A stretch of DNA of 19,560 nucleotides from Acidimicrobiia bacterium (lineage in GTDB: Bacteria > Actinomycetota > Acidimicrobiia > Spongiisociales > ZC4RG35). The position numbers and the translations under genes are program-made. Location: NCBI GenBank assembly GCA_009377735.1, contig WHTL01000022.1, forward strand, positions 1 through 19,560. Reading direction: 5' to 3'. This document shows positions 15,667 to 19,560 of this stretch, in pieces. Positions within the stretch are counted from its first letter, which is position 1. Each line of letters opens with the position of its first letter. The notes under the pieces were generated by a model. The model searched no databases. It saw only the letters and a list, made by a program, of their open reading frames with translations, and was not told where the DNA came from.

Positions 15667-15878
15667 CCATTCGCAGGGCGATCCGGCGCACAAACCTGAC
15701 TCCAGGCTGAACGAGCATTCCGGAAAACGCGGACTCCGGACAACGGGTGGGCATACCTTCAAGACCCAATGGTGTGCTTTGGGAGCCATAACTGCTCCGC
15801 GAAGCATACCGATGAACTTAAGACAGAACTCTCTGTCGGATCGGAATCCCGGTCGGAGAGTCAAGGAGGAATCAAATC
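15667..15878 (+). promoter_or_regulatory. Divergent control region before the first binding-protein gene
   Basis: This region holds the control signals of the first binding-protein gene. A strong Shine-Dalgarno site AAGGAGGA (15863-15870) lies 8 nt before the ATG. Upstream there is a perfect hairpin GACAGA-ACTC-TCTGTC (15822-15837), a smaller one GGAT-CGGA-ATCC (15838-15849), and CCCAA/TTGGG (15765-15783). TCCGGA occurs at 15719-15724 and 15735-15740, 16 bp apart. A confident -10/-35 pair was not found. Binding by the neighbouring response regulator is plausible from position only. Confidence 0.45.
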
Positions 15879-17627
15879 ATGAAGAACCGATGGGTGCGCA
15901 TTGTTGCCCTCCTCGGAGTCCTATCCATGGTCCTAGCGGCCTGTGGTGACGACGGAGGCGCTACCGACACAACGGCTGGCACCGAGGCAACCAGCGCCGA
16001 GACCAGCGCTGGCACCGAGGAAAGCGACGGGGCAGTAGCTACAACGACCGGTGGGGGAGACACCTCTGCCGGTGGCGACGAGGCTGCCTCCGGTGGCTCG
16101 TTCAGCGTGTACATCTGTGAGCCGGAGTTCCTAACTCCCACCAACAGCAACGAAAGCTGTGGTTCCGAGGTATTGGGGGCCTTATTCAGCCCCCTGGTCA
16201 CCTTCGACCCGGAGACGGTGGCGCCGATGTGGGGTGACGAAGCCCCCGACACCGTTGCCGCCGATATAACGTCGGAGGACAACCAGACCTGGACGATCAC
16301 CCTCAAGGATGGTTGGACCTTCCACGATGGGACCCCCCTCACCGCACAGCACTACGTTGATGCGTGGAACTTCGGTGCGGTGTCGACCAACGCCCAGAAC
16401 AACTCGTATTTCTTCGAGCGCATCGTGGGATACGCTGAGACGCAGGGTGAGGTCGACGACGAGGGCAACGAGCTGTCACCACCGGCGGCGACCGAACTCG
16501 CGGGTCTGACGGTGGTAGACGACCTGACCATCGAGGTGGAGTTGGGTGCTCCCTTCTCTCAGTTCCCGCTTATGTTGGGTTACACCGCCTTCCTTCCGGC
16601 TCATCCCAGCTTGATCGAGGATCCTGACTCCTTCAACGAAGCGCCGATCGGGAACGGTCCGTACATGATGGATGGGTCCTGGGAGCACGATCGTGGCATC
16701 AATGTGGTCCGTTACGAGGACTATTCCGGTGACGCCGGGAATGCCGATGCCATCGAGTTCCAGATCTTTTCCGAGCTGGCCACCGCCTACAACGAGGTTT
16801 TGGCGGGGAATCTCGACATCATGGATACTCTGCCACCGGAGCAGCTCGCCGCGGCCGAGGATCAGTTCGGTGATAGGTATATCACCGCCCCATCGTCGAG
16901 CTTCACCTATCTCGGCTTCCCTCTCTATGAGGAGGCCTTCCAGAACCCCGATATCCGCAAGGCATTGTCGATGGCGATCGATCGCCAGCCGATTGTCGAT
17001 GCCATTTATAACGGCACGCGCACCCCGGCAGACTCCTTCGTCGCCCCGGTTGTCGATGGCTATCGGGAAGGAGCGTGCGGGGAGGCCTGCACCTTCGACC
17101 CCGAGGCTGCCAAGGTGCTCTTTGACGAGGCGGGCGGTATTGACGGTCCGGTCACGATGTGGTTCAACTCCGGTGCCGGACACGAAGAGTGGATCGAGGC
17201 CATCGCCAACCAGTGGCGCCAGAACCTGGGGATCGAAGAGATCGTGTTCGAGTCCCTCGAGTTCGCCGACTACCTCGGACGGCTAGACCAGAACTCCCTC
17301 ACCGGTCCGTTCCGGCTGGGATGGCTCATGGACTATCCCTCGGCGGAGAGCTATCTGACCGCGATATACACCGGTGGAGCGTCGTCCAACTACTCCGGTT
17401 ACGACAATCCCGACTTCGACGCACTGATCGACGAGGGTGACCAAGCCGCGACGCAAGAGGAAGCCATTGCCGCCTACAACGCCGCGGAGGACCTGCTCAT
17501 CGAGGATCTGCCCAGCATCCCGTTGTGGTTCCGTGAGGAGCAGGGCATTCACTCCGAGCGCGTCAGCAATGTGACGATTGATGTGTTCGCCCATGTCAAT
17601 CTGCCGAAGGTGGTGGTGAACGACTAG
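15879..17627 (+). CDS. Lipoprotein oligopeptide-type ABC substrate-binding protein
   Basis: A 582-residue family 5 (OppA/DppA-type) extracellular solute-binding protein. The signal peptide MKNRWVRIVALLG ends in a lipobox LAAC with C22 as the lipidated residue, then a Thr/Ser/Ala/Gly-rich linker to about residue 70. The mature part carries family features: EVLGALFSPLVTFDPETV, WTITLKDGWTFHDGTPLTA, GNGPYMM, RYEDYSG, NPDIRKALSMAIDRQPIVDAI and the C-terminal SIPLWFRE. Two Cys pairs (CEPEF...SCGSE and GACGEAC) may form disulfides. It should sit on the outer face of the membrane and hand peptides or similar solutes to an ABC permease not seen here. The start is fixed by AAGGAGGA 8 nt upstream. A near copy follows downstream. 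Confidence 0.93.
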   Translation: MKNRWVRIVALLGVLSMVLAACGDDGGATDTTAGTEATSAETSAGTEESDGAVATTTGGGDTSAGGDEAASGGSFSVYICEPEFLTPTNSNESCGSEVLGALFSPLVTFDPETVAPMWGDEAPDTVAADITSEDNQTWTITLKDGWTFHDGTPLTAQHYVDAWNFGAVSTNAQNNSYFFERIVGYAETQGEVDDEGNELSPPAATELAGLTVVDDLTIEVELGAPFSQFPLMLGYTAFLPAHPSLIEDPDSFNEAPIGNGPYMMDGSWEHDRGINVVRYEDYSGDAGNADAIEFQIFSELATAYNEVLAGNLDIMDTLPPEQLAAAEDQFGDRYITAPSSSFTYLGFPLYEEAFQNPDIRKALSMAIDRQPIVDAIYNGTRTPADSFVAPVVDGYREGACGEACTFDPEAAKVLFDEAGGIDGPVTMWFNSGAGHEEWIEAIANQWRQNLGIEEIVFESLEFADYLGRLDQNSLTGPFRLGWLMDYPSAESYLTAIYTGGASSNYSGYDNPDFDALIDEGDQAATQEEAIAAYNAAEDLLIEDLPSIPLWFREEQGIHSERVSNVTIDVFAHVNLPKVVVND

Positions 17628-17641
17628 TCCCGCTATAGGGA

Positions 17642-17693
17642 GCGAGTAGGTTCGCGGGTCACCTCCGGTCGAGACGGATCCGGACCTACTCGC
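17642..17693 (+). terminator. Stem-loop after the first binding-protein gene
   Basis: A 10-bp perfect inverted repeat (GCGAGTAGGT at 17642-17651, ACCTACTCGC at 17684-17693), extended inward by a G-T and two G-C pairs, begins 14 nt after the stop codon. No T tract follows, so it may be a non-canonical terminator or an mRNA-stabilising 3' hairpin that lets the first gene be expressed above what follows. Confidence 0.5.
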
Positions 17694-17714
17694 CATCCCA
17701 AGGGCTTCCTTGTG

Positions 17715-17720
17715 TATAGT
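17715..17720 (+). promoter_or_regulatory. -10 element of the second binding-protein gene
   Basis: TATAGT matches TATAAT at five of six bases. Transcription would start near 17727, giving a leader of about 220 nt before the ATG at 17949. The -35 region is unclear. Confidence 0.4.
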
Positions 17721-17728
17721 CTTGGACG

Positions 17729-17940
17729 GTTCATACCTGGAGCAGACGAGAGAGATGGTTTCGAGAAATCGAATCCAAATTGGAGCGATAGGGCACGGTG
17801 GAGACGACTACGGTATGAGCAATGGTGTGTTTCCCGTCCCATTGTTGGATCCCATACGGGATCTGGTCGGGGTGGCCCGAGCACGCCGTTTGGAGGCGAG
17901 GCCAAAACCTTGACTCCCCAACCAATACCCTCAAGGAGGA
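17729..17940 (+). promoter_or_regulatory. Candidate structured mRNA leader
   Basis: This fills most of the 321-nt gap between the two binding-protein genes. Helices seen by eye: a closing stem 17729-17737 with 17812-17820 (9 bp, one G-U); inside it a hairpin 17756-17777 with a GAAA tetraloop, 8 pairs and one T-T mismatch; then CAATGG/CCATTG (17820-17844); GATCCC-ATAC-GGGATC (17848-17863); TCGGG-GTGG-CCCGA (17867-17880); TTTGG/CCAAA (17889-17906); and CCTTGA (17908-17913) with TCAAGG (17931-17936), which covers the first part of the Shine-Dalgarno site AAGGAGGA (17933-17940). The last stem could hide the ribosome site, as in a translational riboswitch. I recognise no known riboswitch class. 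It contains no convincing gene. Confidence 0.5.
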
Positions 17941-17948
17941 TACAAATC

Positions 17949-19560
17949 ATGAAGAACCGATGGGTGCGCATCATTGCGCTCCTCGGAGTCCTATCCATGG
18001 TCCTAGCGGCCTGTGGTGGTAACGGAGACGGCACCGATACAACGGCCGGACCCGAGGCAACCACAGCCGAGACCACCGGTGACACCGAGGCAACAGACAC
18101 GACCGCGGGTACCGACACAACGGCAGGTACCGACACAACAGCTGCACCGACTGAGACCACGGCTGGCGGCGACGCTGCCGCAGGTGGTTCCTTCAGCATG
18201 TACGTCTGTGAGCCGCAGTTCCTGACTCCGACCAACGCCAACGAGACTTGCGGCGCCGAGGTACTCGGTGCTCTCTACAGCCCACTTGTCACTTTTGACA
18301 ACGAGACGGTGGAGCCGATGTGGGGCGATGATGACGCCGACGCCGTTGCCGCCGACATCACGTCAGAGGACAACACGACGTGGACCATCACCCTCAAGGA
18401 GGGCTGGACGTTCCACGACGGGACTCCGCTGACAGCTCAGAACTACGTTGACGCCTGGAACTTCGCGGCGCTGGGTCCCAACGCCCAGAACAACAACTAC
18501 TTCTACGAGCGCTTCGTCGGGTACGACGAGATGCAGGGTGAGCTTGATGATGAGGGCAATGTGGTGAGCGAACCGGCCGCCACCGAGCTCGCCGGACTCA
18601 CCGCAGTAGATGAGTCGACCATCGAGGTGGAGCTCAACGGTCCGTTCTCGCAGTTCCCACTCATGCTGGGCTACACCGCCTTCTATCCGGCGCACCCGTC
18701 CTGGATCGAAGACGAGGCCGCCTTCAACGAGGCGCCCATCGGCAACGGTCCCTACATGATGGATGGCACCTGGGAGCACGATCGCGGCATCAATGTGGTC
18801 CGCTACGAGGACTACGCCGGTAACCCCGGCAACGCCGACTCGATCGAGTTCCAGATCTTCGCCGAGCTGGCCACTGCGTACAACGAGGTGCTGGCAGGGA
18901 GTCTCGACATCATGGACGGTCTGCCCCCCGAGCAGCTCGCCGCTGCCGAGGAGCAGTTCGGCGACGCCTTCATCAGGGCGCCATCCTCGACATTCACCTG
19001 GATTGCATACCCGATGACGATTGCACCGTATGACAACCCCGACATCCGCATGGCGATGTCGATGGCGATCGATCGTCAGCCGATCATCGATGCCATCTAC
19101 AACGGCTCACTACAGGCCGCCGACGCCTTCGTCAGCCCCGTGGTGGACGGATATCGTGAGGGTGCCTGCGGTCAGGCATGCACCTATGACCCCGAGGCCG
19201 CCAAGGCCCTCTTCGATGAGGCTGGTGGTATCGACGGTCCTGTGACCATGTGGTTCAACTCCGGTGCCGGACACGAGGAATGGATGGAAGCAGTTGACAA
19301 CCAGTGGCGCCAGAACCTTGGGATCGAAGATATCCAGTTCGAGTCGCTCGAGTTCGCCGACTACCTCGGTCGTCTCGACGAGCAGTCCATCGAAGGTCCC
19401 TTCCGTCTCGGATGGGCGATGGACTACCCATCCGCCGAAAACTACCTGACCCCGATCCACGCAACCGGTGCGTCGTCGAACTACACGGGTTACGACAACC
19501 CCGAGTTCAACGACCTCATCGCCCAGGGTGATCAGGCCGAGACGCAGGAAGATGCCATTG
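17949..19560 (+). CDS. Second oligopeptide-type substrate-binding lipoprotein (partial)
   Basis: A paralogue of the preceding gene, cut by the window end after 537 codons (the neighbour has 582). The signal peptide is almost identical (MKNRWVRIIALLG, lipobox LAAC, C22), followed by a longer Thr-rich linker with repeats of GTDTTA. Over an aligned stretch of about 118 residues in the first lobe I count 25 differences, about four residues in five identical. One patch is clearly more different: YLGFPLYEEAFQNP in the first becomes WIAYPMTIAPYDNP here, next to the conserved NPDIRxAxSMAIDRQP segment. In this family that strand is close to the ligand, so specificity may differ. The start is set by AAGGAGGA 8 nt upstream. 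The long structured leader suggests separate regulation from the first copy. Confidence 0.92.
   Translation, partial: MKNRWVRIIALLGVLSMVLAACGGNGDGTDTTAGPEATTAETTGDTEATDTTAGTDTTAGTDTTAAPTETTAGGDAAAGGSFSMYVCEPQFLTPTNANETCGAEVLGALYSPLVTFDNETVEPMWGDDDADAVAADITSEDNTTWTITLKEGWTFHDGTPLTAQNYVDAWNFAALGPNAQNNNYFYERFVGYDEMQGELDDEGNVVSEPAATELAGLTAVDESTIEVELNGPFSQFPLMLGYTAFYPAHPSWIEDEAAFNEAPIGNGPYMMDGTWEHDRGINVVRYEDYAGNPGNADSIEFQIFAELATAYNEVLAGSLDIMDGLPPEQLAAAEEQFGDAFIRAPSSTFTWIAYPMTIAPYDNPDIRMAMSMAIDRQPIIDAIYNGSLQAADAFVSPVVDGYREGACGQACTYDPEAAKALFDEAGGIDGPVTMWFNSGAGHEEWMEAVDNQWRQNLGIEDIQFESLEFADYLGRLDEQSIEGPFRLGWAMDYPSAENYLTPIHATGASSNYTGYDNPEFNDLIAQGDQAETQEDAI
18108..18139 (+). repeat. 18-bp direct repeat in the lipoprotein linker
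   Basis: GGTACCGACACAAC occurs at 18108-18121 and 18126-18139, a period of 18 bp that encodes GTDTTA twice. It lies in the low-complexity linker that spaces the binding domain from its membrane anchor, and probably expands and contracts by slippage. Confidence 0.8.

Noticed and set aside
17710..17913. A 67-codon open frame in the leader of the second binding-protein gene
   Set aside because: No Shine-Dalgarno site and no recognisable domain, and it crosses all the putative RNA helices; structure explains the region better.

Overview
The window looks like chromosomal DNA of a moderately GC-rich actinobacterium. I infer Acidimicrobiia or a close relative from four signs: the Thr-rich linkers after a lipobox in two secreted binding proteins, an Ada/AraC/AlkA fusion of actinobacterial type, separate purS, purQ and purL genes, and many first genes that appear to be leaderless. 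No 16S rRNA or tRNA is present, so this placement is inference only.

Layout. 1-206: no gene; one hairpin at the left edge. 207-1414 (-): an MFS transporter broken by a one-base frameshift. 1510-2177 (+): a VapB/VapC toxin-antitoxin pair, divergent from it. 2268-3422 (-): an M24 (creatinase / Xaa-Pro peptidase fold) protein that has lost most metal ligands. 3547-3957 (+): an NTF2-like protein, followed at 4022-5164 (+) by an Ada/AraC/AlkA fusion that stops before the HhH-GPD catalytic part. 5161-8171 (-): a two-gene unit, a 72-residue two-helix membrane protein coupled through an ATGA overlap to a type II (Ca2+-like) P-type ATPase. 8281-13493 (+): purC-purS-purQ-purL, then a 6-phosphofructokinase gene. 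13609-15654 (-): a response regulator/histidine kinase pair, which converges on the phosphofructokinase gene. 15879 to the right edge (+): two tandem paralogous lipoprotein oligopeptide-binding proteins; the second is cut by the window end.

How the parts may work together. purC, purS, purQ and purL encode late and middle steps of de novo IMP synthesis, with the three-part FGAM synthetase (PurS/PurQ/PurL) encoded contiguously. The two-component system is divergent from the binding-protein genes and is an obvious candidate regulator of them; this is inference from position. No ABC permease or ATPase gene is visible, so it may lie beyond the right edge or elsewhere.

Most interesting points: (1) the roughly 220-nt leader of the second binding-protein gene can fold into a series of helices, including a closing stem around a GAAA-capped hairpin and a final stem that covers part of the Shine-Dalgarno sequence, so it is a candidate cis-regulatory RNA; (2) six first-in-unit genes carry a -10-like hexamer 6-8 nt before the start codon and no Shine-Dalgarno sequence, which suggests leaderless transcripts; (3) the fusion protein has an intact-looking methylation sensor and DNA reader but no glycosylase active site; (4) the small membrane protein is a candidate subunit of the calcium pump.
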